21,590 nt of DNA from a virus: positions 1-21,590 of the IMG/VR virus record IMGVR_UViG_3300036761_002591; one strand, written 5' to 3'. Made by a program: the position numbers and the translations under genes. The notes under the pieces are model-generated. The model had not been told where the DNA came from. It saw nothing but the letters and a program-made list of their open reading frames with translations, and did no database searches. Below, one piece after another: positions 6,543-13,917 of this stretch. Position 1 is the first letter of the stretch, and each line of letters begins with the position of its first letter.

Positions 6543-8528
6543 CTACCTCTCTAGCGAAAGAGTGCTGAGACCGCCGCCGTTCGCCCACGTCGTGGAGTGC
6601 CCACCAGTCACGGTGAGGTCCGCCCACCACGCCACCCGCCCGCCGGCCAGGTCGAGGTACTTCGGCGTCACCGAGAGGACCGCCGCGGGGAGGACGCCGT
6701 CCCACTCGGTCCACCCGCCGCCGAACTCCCCCGCGTGGTGCTGGGAGGGCTCCAGGGCGAGCTGCACCGTCTGCCCGACCGTGACGACGCCCGAGAACGG
6801 CAGGGTCGCCGTCGTGCCGTCCAGGTCCGTAACGGTGACGAACCGCACGTGCGGCAGATCCGCCGCGGACGGCGCGTCGATCAGGGTGTAGGTGAAAGAT
6901 GTCGCCGTGGGGAGGGCGGTGACAGTGGCGAAGCCGAAGAAGGTGCGCACGCCGCCGCCCGCCGGCTCCCAGAAGGGCAGGATCCGCCGGCAGCCCCGGC
7001 ACTCGAAGCCCAGGCGCTGCGCCACCCCGGCAGGCCAGGGGACAGCGCCGTAGGTGTAGACCACGCTGGCGTGGGGCTCGCGCGCCGTCAAGATCGCGGT
7101 GGTCGCGGTGAGCGCCTGAAGGGCGACGACAACGCCGTCCGAGCCGTCCACCAGATCCGCGCAGCCCATCACACCCGCCGGCCCCGGCATGAAGGTCGTC
7201 CCAACCCCGGCGGAGACGCCGGGCGCCGCGCTCGACGCCACGGCACCGGCGAGCGAGAGCGTGAGCTCGACCGTGATCACCTGGGGATCCCCGTCGTTCT
7301 CCGCGGAGTCGACCGTCACGGCCCCGTGGTAGACGCCGGCGGTCAGGGCCCCGGGGTCGCAGACAATGGACACGCTGGTCGGGGCGGCCGTCGCGGCCAA
7401 GGTCGGAGTGATCCATCCGTCCCCGTCGGTGTACGACGCCACCGCCGTCAGGTTGCCGAGGGGGAATCCTGCCGGCACCTGGGTGATGTCGATCGCCTGC
7501 GCCGCCGTGGGGACCCCATTGACCAGGGCCGCGAACGTCAGGTGGTCGTGCGCAACGAGGGCCGCCAACTGGATGGTGGCAAACTTCGTGAAGACGGTAC
7601 TGCCCCCCACGGCGGTGCCCCACAACCCCACATAGGTGTGCCCGTTCCCGATGAAGGTCGGGGAGAGGGTCTTGGTGGTCAGGAAGGTGTAGCTCGAGCC
7701 GTCCACCGCCCCAATGTAGAAATGCACGCTCGCGCCCACGAAGTGCAGCAGCATCCGCTTGGCGGTATCGCGGACCCACGCATAGCCCGTGGCAATCGTG
7801 CCACTCCCGTGGTTCGTGACCCCCGCCATGTGCGCCCACACGAGATTGCACGTCGTGGCCCCATCGTTATCCACGATGAACCGCACAAAGTCCACCCCAT
7901 TACTCGAAGCGCGACCGACCACCCCCGGCTTGGGAGTTCCCGCGTACCCCGAGGTGCGCGTGATGTCGGCATAGACGATGTAACTGTCGTCAATGCCCGC
8001 ATTGATGTAGGCTTCATCCGCGTTCCCACTACAACACCCCAGAGTGAGGACGTTCCCCGTGATACTGTAGTTGGCCAGTGTCCCCGCCCATGCTGATCCA
8101 CCGGGACACGTATCGGGCGCGTGATCGTGGAGATGCGTGCCGTTGCTCGCATCGAAGTTGTCGAGGATCAGATCGTCTTCGACCGAACTGCTGACGTAGA
8201 TCGTCCCATTCAACGGCCCACCCGAGACGACGACCGTGCCGCTACTCCCGGCCCCACAGCCCACCGTCACATCCACGTAGCTGTTGGCGGACTCGGGGTT
8301 CTCGCCGAGGAGGCCGTTGTACGCCCCCCAGCTGGGGGTATAGGTCGCGGGCGCGTGGGAGGCGGTGGCGTCCCCGGTCGGGGTGACGACCGTGGTGATG
8401 GGGACCGGAGCCGTGTACGCGGGACCGAACCCCTCCGCGTACAAGCTGAAGCGCACGACCTTGGTCTCCGCCCCGTGCACGACGACGTAAGCGACCGAGG
8501 GGCTGGTGAAGGTCGTGCGATCTGCCAT
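6543..8528 (-). CDS. Multidomain virion surface protein (LamG-like and BACON-like)
   Basis: This is a 661-residue protein. Residues about 1-115 form a beta domain of unknown type. Residues about 120-322 (from LDNFDASNGTHLHDH to FTKFATIQLA) look like a concanavalin/LamG-type jelly roll, with GRASSNGVDFVRFIVDN and MLLHFVGASVHFYIG in the expected strand pattern. Residues about 328-426 match the BACON/Ig-like pattern: DHLTFAALVNG, a central GDGWITPTLAAT, then LTAGVYHGAVTVDSA and VITVELTLS. Residues 428-446 carry the PGVSAG module. The C-terminal 200 residues are beta-rich with a CRGC pair (C510, C513). Both domain types are often carbohydrate-binding, so adhesion to glycans is the likely job. It fits between small structural genes with gaps of 3 bases. 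Confidence 0.6.
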   Translation of the reverse strand: MADRTTFTSPSVAYVVVHGAETKVVRFSLYAEGFGPAYTAPVPITTVVTPTGDATASHAPATYTPSWGAYNGLLGENPESANSYVDVTVGCGAGSSGTVVVSGGPLNGTIYVSSSVEDDLILDNFDASNGTHLHDHAPDTCPGGSAWAGTLANYSITGNVLTLGCCSGNADEAYINAGIDDSYIVYADITRTSGYAGTPKPGVVGRASSNGVDFVRFIVDNDGATTCNLVWAHMAGVTNHGSGTIATGYAWVRDTAKRMLLHFVGASVHFYIGAVDGSSYTFLTTKTLSPTFIGNGHTYVGLWGTAVGGSTVFTKFATIQLAALVAHDHLTFAALVNGVPTAAQAIDITQVPAGFPLGNLTAVASYTDGDGWITPTLAATAAPTSVSIVCDPGALTAGVYHGAVTVDSAENDGDPQVITVELTLSLAGAVASSAAPGVSAGVGTTFMPGPAGVMGCADLVDGSDGVVVALQALTATTAILTAREPHASVVYTYGAVPWPAGVAQRLGFECRGCRRILPFWEPAGGGVRTFFGFATVTALPTATSFTYTLIDAPSAADLPHVRFVTVTDLDGTTATLPFSGVVTVGQTVQLALEPSQHHAGEFGGGWTEWDGVLPAAVLSVTPKYLDLAGGRVAWWADLTVTGGHSTTWANGGGLSTLSLER

Positions 8529-8531
8529 GCG

Positions 8532-8726
8532 CTACCCTTCGACCACGGCGATCGTCTGGGGGAGGTTGACGCGCTCGGGCGCCGTCAGCTGGAAGAGGCC
8601 GGCGACTTCCTTGTCGGCCTGCGTCAGCTCACGGAGCAGGACGCCGGGGGCGACGGAGGCCTCGGTGGCATAGGGGAACGCCAGCAGCTCGGCGGCGGTC
8701 AGGATGTCAGCGGCGATGAGGGCCAT
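8532..8726 (-). CDS. Small hypothetical phage protein (64 aa)
   Basis: This 64-residue, mildly acidic, mostly helical protein (MALIAADILTAAELLAF at the start, TQADKEVAGLFQLTAPERVN later) has no recognised domain. Its ATG lies inside the last 20 bases of the zinc-finger gene, with GGAG about 6 bases upstream, and its stop is three bases before the surface-protein ATG. The overlap and spacing fit a translated member of the operon, probably a small virion or assembly factor. I cannot assign a function. Confidence 0.6.
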   Translation of the reverse strand: MALIAADILTAAELLAFPYATEASVAPGVLLRELTQADKEVAGLFQLTAPERVNLPQTIAVVEG

Positions 8727-8997
8727 GGAGATCTCCGAACTCTAGGACGTACTGCCGCCAGGAGTTCTTGGTCGTCCACAGATCCTTGTGGACATTGGTG
8801 AAGTGCATCGCCATCACCCCCGCCGAGGCGAAGGGCTTGGGCGGGTCACAGGCGGTGCACGAGTAGCGGCGCATCCCGACACCGTCGACCGTCGGGGTGA
8901 GCGGAGCAATGACGGGCTGGGGCGTCAGCCGCACCTCAGGTTGCTCGACCATCTGGATGCGGCCGGCAGCGTCTTTGAGGCGATAGTAGAGGGGCAT
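8707..8997 (-). CDS. Small C2H2 zinc-finger protein
   Basis: The frame is open further upstream, but that part is antiparallel coding noise over the 171-residue gene. The ATG at 8997 lies two bases after that gene's stop and gives 96 residues. Residues 45-70 contain a C2H2 finger: Y45-x-C47-x2-C50, F56, M62, H65-x4-H70, with the hydrophobic residues where the finger fold needs them. The Cys-His spacer is 14 rather than the usual 12, with two extra prolines. The finger is followed by KDLWTTKNSW and a basic tail. It could bind DNA, RNA or a virion protein. A late-operon position among structural genes favours an assembly or virion role over transcription control, which is inference. Confidence 0.7.
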   Translation of the reverse strand: MPLYYRLKDAAGRIQMVEQPEVRLTPQPVIAPLTPTVDGVGMRRYSCTACDPPKPFASAGVMAMHFTNVHKDLWTTKNSWRQYVLEFGDLHGPHRR

Positions 8998-8999
8998 AA

Positions 9000-9515
9000 C
9001 TACCTCAGCCCCTGGGCATCGCGCCATCCGGCGCCGGTGCGCGTCGCGGGGTTCATGGAGAGGGTGAGCTTCTGGAAGTTGCGCCAGTACTCCGCCACGC
9101 CGCCCGCGACCGCACGGAAGCGGCGCTTCTGCGCGATCTCCCGCTGGAGCTCCGGCTCCTGGATCGCCTTCTCGAAGTGCTGCTTGTCTTTGAAGGTGTC
9201 GGCCCAGTCCAGCAGCTGGAAGATGCGGGTGTCGAGCGGCTCGAAGCCGACGTCGCGCCCGGCCGCGTCGCGCGCGCACCAGGTGAAGATCAGCACCCCC
9301 TCGCGGCCGGAATCGTCCGGCAGGCGTTTCATCAGCTTCTTGGTGAACTGGTTACGGGCGAGGGGGTGCGGGGAGTCGTACACCGGGATGGCGAAGATCT
9401 GCCAGCGGGCGAGCTGAGGGTTCCACGCGGGAGCGACGCGCGTGGGGCCGCCGCGAGACGCGTTGAAGTTGTCGAGGTCGCGGAGGAAGTCTTCGGGAGC
9501 TTCTTGACGGATCAT
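9000..9515 (-). CDS. Hypothetical phage protein (171 aa)
   Basis: This 171-residue mixed alpha/beta protein opens with an acidic helix (RQEAPEDFLRDLDNFNASRG) and then WNPQLARWQIFAIPVYDSPH. A helical basic middle follows (FKDKQHFEKAIQEPELQREIAQKRRFRAV), ending near FQKLTLSMNPATRTG. I do not recognise a family. The start overlaps the end of the 620-residue gene by four bases (ATGA), and the stop is two bases before the zinc-finger ATG, so the three genes are likely co-translated. A minor head or assembly protein is the most natural guess. Confidence 0.6.
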   Translation of the reverse strand: MIRQEAPEDFLRDLDNFNASRGGPTRVAPAWNPQLARWQIFAIPVYDSPHPLARNQFTKKLMKRLPDDSGREGVLIFTWCARDAAGRDVGFEPLDTRIFQLLDWADTFKDKQHFEKAIQEPELQREIAQKRRFRAVAGGVAEYWRNFQKLTLSMNPATRTGAGWRDAQGLR

Positions 9516-11374
9516 CGGTTCCTTCCTAAGAAATAGGGTTCAGGGCTGGAGGTGCGGACACCAAAGGCGTCTTCGATAGCGTTGCTCACTGATTCCCGCT
9601 TGAGCGCCTTCCAGGACCCGAGGCGCCGACGCTCCTCCGAGGGGAGGGCGGCATAGGCGTTCTGCCACCCGACGTCGGAACCGCCGATGTCGAGACGGGG
9701 GAGATCCGGTGAGCGCGGTGCGGCGCGTGTCGTCTGCCCAAGGTCAGCGCCACGCGGCTCATGCGGGAGCTGCGCGCGGTCGATCGCTCCGGAGCGCACG
9801 TCGCCGAGGAAGTCCGCGACGATGTCCATATCCCGTGACGCCGCCTTGTCCCCATGCGTCTCAGGCGGAAGCATGTTCCGGATGCGGTTCGAGGGCGGGA
9901 GGGCCTGATCGCCAAGAGGCCGTCCCCGACGACGTCCCATCCTACGCCTTGAGGGCCGCACTGGACCGAAGAGCTTGTCTTCCCACATATCGCCCAGGAA
10001 GTTCAGGTCCCCATGCGTCGAGATCCCCGGGATGTCGCCAGGGAGCCAGCCGCCAGGGCCGTGCGGATCGTCGTGGAGACCACCCCCGCCCCCGCCCCCG
10101 CCCTCAAACCAGTCGGGCGGCCTGGGGGGCGGGGCGTCCGGCGGGGGCGGTGGGGGCGGCTCCGGCGGCTCATCGGGTCGCACGCGACGGATCCGCCGGA
10201 TGCGGCCGTCCGGCCCCAGTTCGCGCACCACCTGGCTGGGCGACGTGAACGTGATGTCCCGCCGAGGAAGCCCTGTCAGCTTCGACAGTTCCGTGCGCAG
10301 GTCTGCCGGGCCACCAGCCCGAATAGTCCGCTTCAGCTTCTCCTCGGCATAGCCGGCGATCAACGCATCGGGCGTGGGCTCGCCGGGTGTGCGCGCCAGA
10401 TCATCGAGGAAGCGGCGCTGTCCGGGGGTCAGATGCTCAGGGTTGACAGGCGGGACGGGCGCTGAAGGGGGCCGGAGCCGGCGCGTCTGCACGTCCACCC
10501 ACTCCGCGAAGACGTCCCGGCCGTACGCCTGGGCGCCCTTGGGGAGCGCGCCGAAGGCCTCGTCGATCGCGGTGCCCGTGCGCGCGGCCCGGAGGGCGCC
10601 TTGCGTGAAGGCGTTCATGTTCGCGTGGGCCGCCCGCCCGCCCACCGTCCGGTAGGGGCCGACGACGTCGAGGGCGGTGCCGGCCGCCTTCCCGGCCGCC
10701 CAGGGGAGCGCGACGTAGGTGGCGAGTTCCGCGCTGGGGGCCACCCAGCGGCCCTCAGGGGTCTGGGGCTCCCCCCACTGCGCCTGGAGGACCGCGCGGG
10801 CCCTGGCGAGGCGCCCAGCGACCGCCTGACCGATCCTGGTGCGGCTGGCCAACCCGGCAAGCGCTGCCAGCCCGCGCACCTGGGGAAGGGGCACCGCGGC
10901 ACCCCCCGTCTCCAAGACGGGCAGGATGTCGCTCGGGAAGCCGATCGTCCCGATGATGCCCTGCTCCACACCCCGGTTCGCCTGACGCCAGATGTCCGCG
11001 GCGGTCGCGGCGGTGGAGGCACGCGGGGCGCGACGTTGGAGGTCGACGGAGGAGGCGTCCTGCACGGCCGCGACGCCGTGGACGGCTTGACGGCGCAGGT
11101 CCTCGAAGACCGCGTCGTGCGGGTCGGCCGGCGAGGGCGGCAAGGGCACAGGCGGTCGGGGCTGGCCGTACGTGGCGCGCAGACGATCGGTGAGCGTCCC
11201 GGTCCCTTCGCCGAGCAGGCGTGACCCGACACCCGCGGCGATCAGCCTCGCGATCGCCGCCGCTGGGTTGAGCACCATGCCGCCGATGCCGAGCGCGACG
11301 CCGGTCACGGCGCCGGCTTTCTCCGCAGGGGTCCGTGACCGATGGAGCGACTGCAGAGGACGGGGTCCGGTCAT
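9512..11374 (-). CDS. Putative internal virion / ejection-type protein, 620 aa
   Basis: The frame is open from 11443, but a strong AGGAGGAG lies a few bases before the ATG at 11374, so the product is 620 residues. Near the N-terminus is a glycine-rich hydrophobic segment (GAVTGVALGIGGMVLNPA, residues about 21-38), and further Gly/Ala-rich stretches occur near 165-190 and 225-240. Residues about 402-421 are almost pure proline and 425-432 are eight glycines. The C-terminal third is basic and polar (PSRRRMGRRRGRPLGD). Membrane-active glycine-rich segments in a large protein without enzyme motifs resemble ejection proteins of short-tailed phages. No tape-measure features such as long coiled coils are seen. 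The function is inferred from composition and position only. Confidence 0.5.
   Translation of the reverse strand: MTGPRPLQSLHRSRTPAEKAGAVTGVALGIGGMVLNPAAAIARLIAAGVGSRLLGEGTGTLTDRLRATYGQPRPPVPLPPSPADPHDAVFEDLRRQAVHGVAAVQDASSVDLQRRAPRASTAATAADIWRQANRGVEQGIIGTIGFPSDILPVLETGGAAVPLPQVRGLAALAGLASRTRIGQAVAGRLARARAVLQAQWGEPQTPEGRWVAPSAELATYVALPWAAGKAAGTALDVVGPYRTVGGRAAHANMNAFTQGALRAARTGTAIDEAFGALPKGAQAYGRDVFAEWVDVQTRRLRPPSAPVPPVNPEHLTPGQRRFLDDLARTPGEPTPDALIAGYAEEKLKRTIRAGGPADLRTELSKLTGLPRRDITFTSPSQVVRELGPDGRIRRIRRVRPDEPPEPPPPPPPDAPPPRPPDWFEGGGGGGGGLHDDPHGPGGWLPGDIPGISTHGDLNFLGDMWEDKLFGPVRPSRRRMGRRRGRPLGDQALPPSNRIRNMLPPETHGDKAASRDMDIVADFLGDVRSGAIDRAQLPHEPRGADLGQTTRAAPRSPDLPRLDIGGSDVGWQNAYAALPSEERRRLGSWKALKRESVSNAIEDAFGVRTSSPEPYFLGRNR
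10083..10103 (-). other. G-quadruplex-type motif, coding strand
   Basis: On the minus strand four G runs (3, 5, 5 and 5 bases) are separated by single C bases, the tightest canonical quadruplex pattern. It encodes part of the eight-glycine run in the 620-residue protein, so it would also be present in the mRNA. Confidence 0.6.
10124..10156 (+). other. G-quadruplex-type motif, template strand
   Basis: On the plus strand G runs at 10124-10129, 10131-10134, 10143-10147 and 10152-10156 have loops of 1, 8 and 4 bases. They are the complement of the proline codons preceding the glycine run. Confidence 0.5.
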
Positions 11375-11455
11375 CGCATCTCCTCCTGTGCCCCAAACAT
11401 AGCCGCGCCGACCGAACAAGGCCAGCGCGGCATGTGCCTGCATCGTGTGGCGCAG

Positions 11456-11788
11456 CTACTGACCGAGGAAGGCCTGTTCGATCGGCGGTGCGCCGCCACC
11501 ACCCTGCTGCTGCGACTGCATCATCGCCAACTCTTCCGGCGAAGGCCCCTGCGGCGGCGGCGGCTGGGGCGATCCCCCGCCCTGCCCGACGAGCGCCGCG
11601 ACCAGTTGGAGGAGTTGGCCGGCCGAGATTTGGCCGGACCGGAGTTGGAGGAGAAGATCCTGCAGACTCTCCGCCGCTTCCGCGGCGGGCGCGCCCTCGG
11701 CCGGGGTGGCGATCGCCCCGGCCTGGGGGATGCCCTGCGCCTGTTGGGCGAGGGCGGCGAGCTGCGCGAGTTGCGCGTTGCCCGGCAT
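11456..11788 (-). CDS. Q/A/P-rich small virion or assembly protein, hypothetical
   Basis: The ATG at 11788 lies 8 bases after the stop of the upstream gene and yields 110 residues; the frame is open further back, but only as antisense of that gene. The N-terminal half is helical with Leu/Ala/Gln repeats (GNAQLAQLAALAQQAQG, then ESLQDLLLQLRSGQISAGQLLQLV). The second half is low-complexity proline, glutamine and glycine (GGGSPQPPPPQGPSPEE). Such chains often act as small scaffolds, chaperones or flexible linkers. It follows the possible decoration protein and precedes the 620-residue protein. There is no recognised family and no strong ribosome site, so coupling to the gene above is likely. Confidence 0.55.
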   Translation of the reverse strand: MPGNAQLAQLAALAQQAQGIPQAGAIATPAEGAPAAEAAESLQDLLLQLRSGQISAGQLLQLVAALVGQGGGSPQPPPPQGPSPEELAMMQSQQQGGGGAPPIEQAFLGQ

Positions 11789-11796
11789 CGCGCGGC

Positions 11797-12336
11797 CTAC
11801 AGGTTGATCGTCGAGAGCGCCGGAACCGGGAAGAACTCCAGCGTCTTGATGATCGCGTTGCCCGGCGTGAGGTCGTCGGTGTTCGCGTCGAAGCCCGAGG
11901 TGCCGGTGACCATCTTGAGCCAGCACAGCGGAATGAGGTTCGCCCCGACCGCCGGAAGGACGCACGTCCCGATGGTCTGGTCCGCGGCCTTGACGATGGT
12001 CTTGGTCGTGCCGTCCGCAGCGACGAGGAGGACGAACCACCCCTCCTTGCTCGCCGCCTGGTCGCCGGCCGTGTGGGAGAAGGCCGTCTCGGCGGCCGTG
12101 ATGGCCGTCAGGACCCCCTTCACGCTCATGACGCCGGCGGTGTTCTTCCACGTCTTGAGATCGGACGTGCCCCGCGAATACACGGGGGAGGTGGTGACCC
12201 AGCCCGGCGGCACCATCGCCGCGAGCGTGATGACGAGCCCGTTGTACGCGTCGCGGAGGGCACGGACCTCGGACTTCCAGCCCGCCTCCGACCGCTTCGA
12301 GACCCGGGTGATCAGTTTGTTCAGGAGCGTGGCCAT
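11797..12336 (-). CDS. Capsid-associated (possible decoration) protein
   Basis: This 179-residue protein has a basic N-terminal helix (MATLLNKLITRVSKRSEAGW and following) and then a beta-rich body (GWFVLLVAADGTTKTIVKA; CVLPAVGANLIPLCWLKMV). It is the first gene after the major capsid protein, separated from it by 116 bases with three hairpins, and has its own GGGAG ribosome site 8 to 10 bases before the ATG. In many phages this slot holds a decoration, head-fibre or head-completion protein. No specific family motif is recognised, so the role is positional inference. Confidence 0.5.
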   Translation of the reverse strand: MATLLNKLITRVSKRSEAGWKSEVRALRDAYNGLVITLAAMVPPGWVTTSPVYSRGTSDLKTWKNTAGVMSVKGVLTAITAAETAFSHTAGDQAASKEGWFVLLVAADGTTKTIVKAADQTIGTCVLPAVGANLIPLCWLKMVTGTSGFDANTDDLTPGNAIIKTLEFFPVPALSTINL

Positions 12337-12360
12337 GATCGAACTCCCTTCATAGAAGTC

Positions 12361-12376
12361 CCTGCGTCAACGCAGG
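12361..12376 (-). other. Hairpin in the leader of the post-capsid gene
   Basis: A six-base-pair perfect stem (CCTGCG with CGCAGG) closes a four-base loop. It lies about 25 bases upstream of the ATG at 12336 and is the last of three hairpins downstream of the capsid gene. Confidence 0.5.
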
Positions 12377-12383
12377 AGCCTGC

Positions 12384-12410
12384 CTTCTTGCGGCCCGATG
12401 CCGGAAGAAG
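12384..12410 (-). other. Second hairpin downstream of the capsid gene
   Basis: CTTCTT pairs with AAGAAG, and after one C/C mismatch CGGC pairs with GCCG, with a five-base loop. It is the middle of three consecutive stem-loops and could stabilise the 3' end of capsid mRNA. Confidence 0.45.
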
Positions 12411-12419
12411 GGAGTGGGT

Positions 12420-12441
12420 GGAGGGGGCCGAAGCCCCCTCC
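12420..12441 (-). terminator. UUCG-tetraloop hairpin after the capsid gene (attenuator/terminator)
   Basis: On the minus strand GGAGGGGGC, TTCG, GCCCCCTCC form a perfect nine-base-pair stem capped by the very stable UUCG tetraloop, starting 11 bases after the capsid stop codon. There is no U tract after it (the next bases are ACCCACTCCC), so full rho-independent termination is doubtful. Partial termination or a block to 3' exonuclease, which would raise capsid mRNA over downstream mRNA, fits better. Confidence 0.6.
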
Positions 12442-12452
12442 GGAGACGTCGA

Positions 12453-13718
12453 CTACTCGGCGAGCGAGTAGATGTAGCCGTTCGCCGCGGGCAACAGGCA
12501 CGCGGTGTTCCGGTACGTCCGCAGCACGGCGCGGTACGTGTCGGAGGTCAGGAGGAAGTTCAGCACGGAGCCGCCGTTCCCCTCGATCCACTCCACGTCC
12601 TTGTCGATCGCGTGGTACCAGGTGTCGGTCGAGATGAAGCCGATGTGCTGGGGCGGGAAGAACCGCTCCGCCAGGACCGGCACGTCGTCGTACATGACCG
12701 AGTTCTCGCGCAGCCCGCCCGTGATGACCATGGGCATGTACCGGATCTGCGGCGCGAACAGGTTGTAGATGTTCCGGCGCTGCTTGTAGTTCGCGACGAT
12801 GTAGTTCGGGGTCTTGCCTGAGACCTCCATGATCGCGTCCATCTCGTCCCGCAGCATGTCCGGATCGAGCGCGGTCAGCGTTCCGGCGCCGGCCGACGCG
12901 TCGGTGATGACGCCCTGCCACTCGGGAAGGCCCGAGCGGGTGATGTTGAGGTACGTCCCCGCCGTGCTGACCGCGTGGAAGAAGCCGGTCGGCTCGTAGG
13001 TCGCCTCGCCCGCGAGGACGCGAGAGCCAGCGCGCACGATGTCGTACGTGTTGGCGGGGGTGCCCGTCTCGGCCGGCGCGAAGGTGACCGTGGTGAGACC
13101 GGTCGACGCGGTGTGAACGAGCGCCGAGATGGCCGAGTTGGTGACGTGCAGGCCCCACGTCGTGGTCGGGGCCCGGATGTCGATGGGCATGCCGACCCGG
13201 AGGATGTTCTTCACGGGCACGTCGCCGACGTAGGTCGTGAGGCCGAACGGCGAGTGCGCGTAGACGGAGGTGGTGCCGATCCGGCTGGAGACGAGGCCGA
13301 TGATGCCCAGCGACGCGCTGAGGATCATGCGGGCCATGTCGAGCCGCACGCCGGTCGTGGTGTTCTCCAGCTGGAGGGCGAGGGCATCCTCGAAGGAGCC
13401 CGCGCGATCCCGCGTGGCCGACATGGTCGGTCCGGAGATGTCGAAGGTGGCGTACACGTACTTCGCGGTCACCTCGGCCAGCGACGGGGCGGCGACCTGC
13501 GAGTCGCCGAATGTGCCACGATCCGCGCGAGCATAGATGCCCTCGTTGACGCCGAACTGGACGGGAAAGATGCCCTTGCGGCCCGAGAGGGTCAGGGTCT
13601 GGGTGATCTTCTCCGCCATCGGCGTCGCGGTGTTCATGACCTTCTGGATCTCGTCCAGGATCGGACGGTCCTTCAGGATCTTGTCGAGCTGACTGAGGTC
13701 AGCATAGGAAGCAGCCAT
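12453..13718 (-). CDS. Major capsid protein (HK97 fold)
   Basis: This 421-residue protein makes the head shell. It lies directly after the scaffold gene and has the usual size and composition of HK97-fold coat proteins: a helical N-terminal arm (DLSQLDKILKDRPILDEIQKV), a long spine-helix region (FEDALALQLENTTTGVRLDMARMIL, residues about 110-133), a beta-rich middle that may be an inserted domain (residues about 190-275), and a C-terminal A-domain part (NYIVANYKQRRNIYNLF; VPVLAERFFPPQHIGFISTD). An excellent AGGAG sits 6 bases before the ATG, preceded by a small hairpin, as expected for the most highly translated gene. It has its own 199-base leader and a strong hairpin downstream, so its expression is probably set separately within the operon. 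Confidence 0.88.
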   Translation of the reverse strand: MAASYADLSQLDKILKDRPILDEIQKVMNTATPMAEKITQTLTLSGRKGIFPVQFGVNEGIYARADRGTFGDSQVAAPSLAEVTAKYVYATFDISGPTMSATRDRAGSFEDALALQLENTTTGVRLDMARMILSASLGIIGLVSSRIGTTSVYAHSPFGLTTYVGDVPVKNILRVGMPIDIRAPTTTWGLHVTNSAISALVHTASTGLTTVTFAPAETGTPANTYDIVRAGSRVLAGEATYEPTGFFHAVSTAGTYLNITRSGLPEWQGVITDASAGAGTLTALDPDMLRDEMDAIMEVSGKTPNYIVANYKQRRNIYNLFAPQIRYMPMVITGGLRENSVMYDDVPVLAERFFPPQHIGFISTDTWYHAIDKDVEWIEGNGGSVLNFLLTSDTYRAVLRTYRNTACLLPAANGYIYSLAE

Positions 13719-13729
13719 CAGAGACTCCT

Positions 13730-13744
13730 AGAGGGAAACCCTCT
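13730..13744 (-). promoter_or_regulatory. Hairpin directly upstream of the capsid ribosome site
   Basis: AGAGGG and CCCTCT form a six-base-pair stem with a three-base loop, ending one base before the AGGAG (13725-13729) of the capsid gene. It leaves the ribosome site free and could protect a processed 5' end. Confidence 0.45.
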
Positions 13745-13747
13745 GGT

Positions 13748-13870
13748 AGTGCAAGAGTTATGGTCACGGGCACGTCGGGTTTCCGGTCGAGCTGTTCCCG
13801 CCACATCCGTTGCTGGCGTACTAGGAGAGTAGAAGTACGGAAGGCGGAGTGCAAGGGCTCCAAGTGCAAG
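13748..13870 (-). repeat. Three copies of CTTGCACT in the capsid leader
   Basis: The 8-mer AGTGCAAG on the plus strand (CTTGCACT on the coding strand) occurs at 13748-13755, 13848-13855 and 13863-13870. The second and third copies are 15 bases apart; the first and second are exactly 100 apart. The copies lie in the 199-base gap between scaffold and capsid genes. They may be operator half-sites or RNA-protein sites. Confidence 0.6.
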
Positions 13871-13895
13871 AGCCGCCCGGACATCGAGCGGCTCT
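13856..13895 (-). promoter_or_regulatory. Mutually exclusive hairpins after the scaffold gene
   Basis: On the minus strand AGAGCCGC (13888-13895) pairs with GCGGCTCT (13869-13876) around an 11-base loop. The GGCTC segment of the same 3' arm (13870-13874) can instead pair with GAGCC (13856-13860). The two stems cannot form together. The arrangement resembles an attenuator, but no U tract follows, so I call it only a structured regulatory region. Confidence 0.4.
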
Positions 13896-13917
13896 CGTCC
13901 CACGCACGCGCGCGCGC

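Noticed and set aside
6597-8096. Open frame of 499 codons on the plus strand
   Set aside because: It is a shadow of the LamG/BACON-like gene, very Arg/Gly/His-rich, without a ribosome site or domain.
11375-11443. Upstream ATG extending the 620-residue protein by 23 residues
   Set aside because: No ribosome site precedes it, while AGGAGGAG stands right before the ATG at 11374.
13699-13884. 61-codon minus-strand ORF in the capsid leader, overlapping the capsid start by 20 bases
   Set aside because: Start lies in a hairpin loop with only a weak ribosome site and the peptide has no domain. The region is better explained as structured leader, though translational coupling cannot be excluded.
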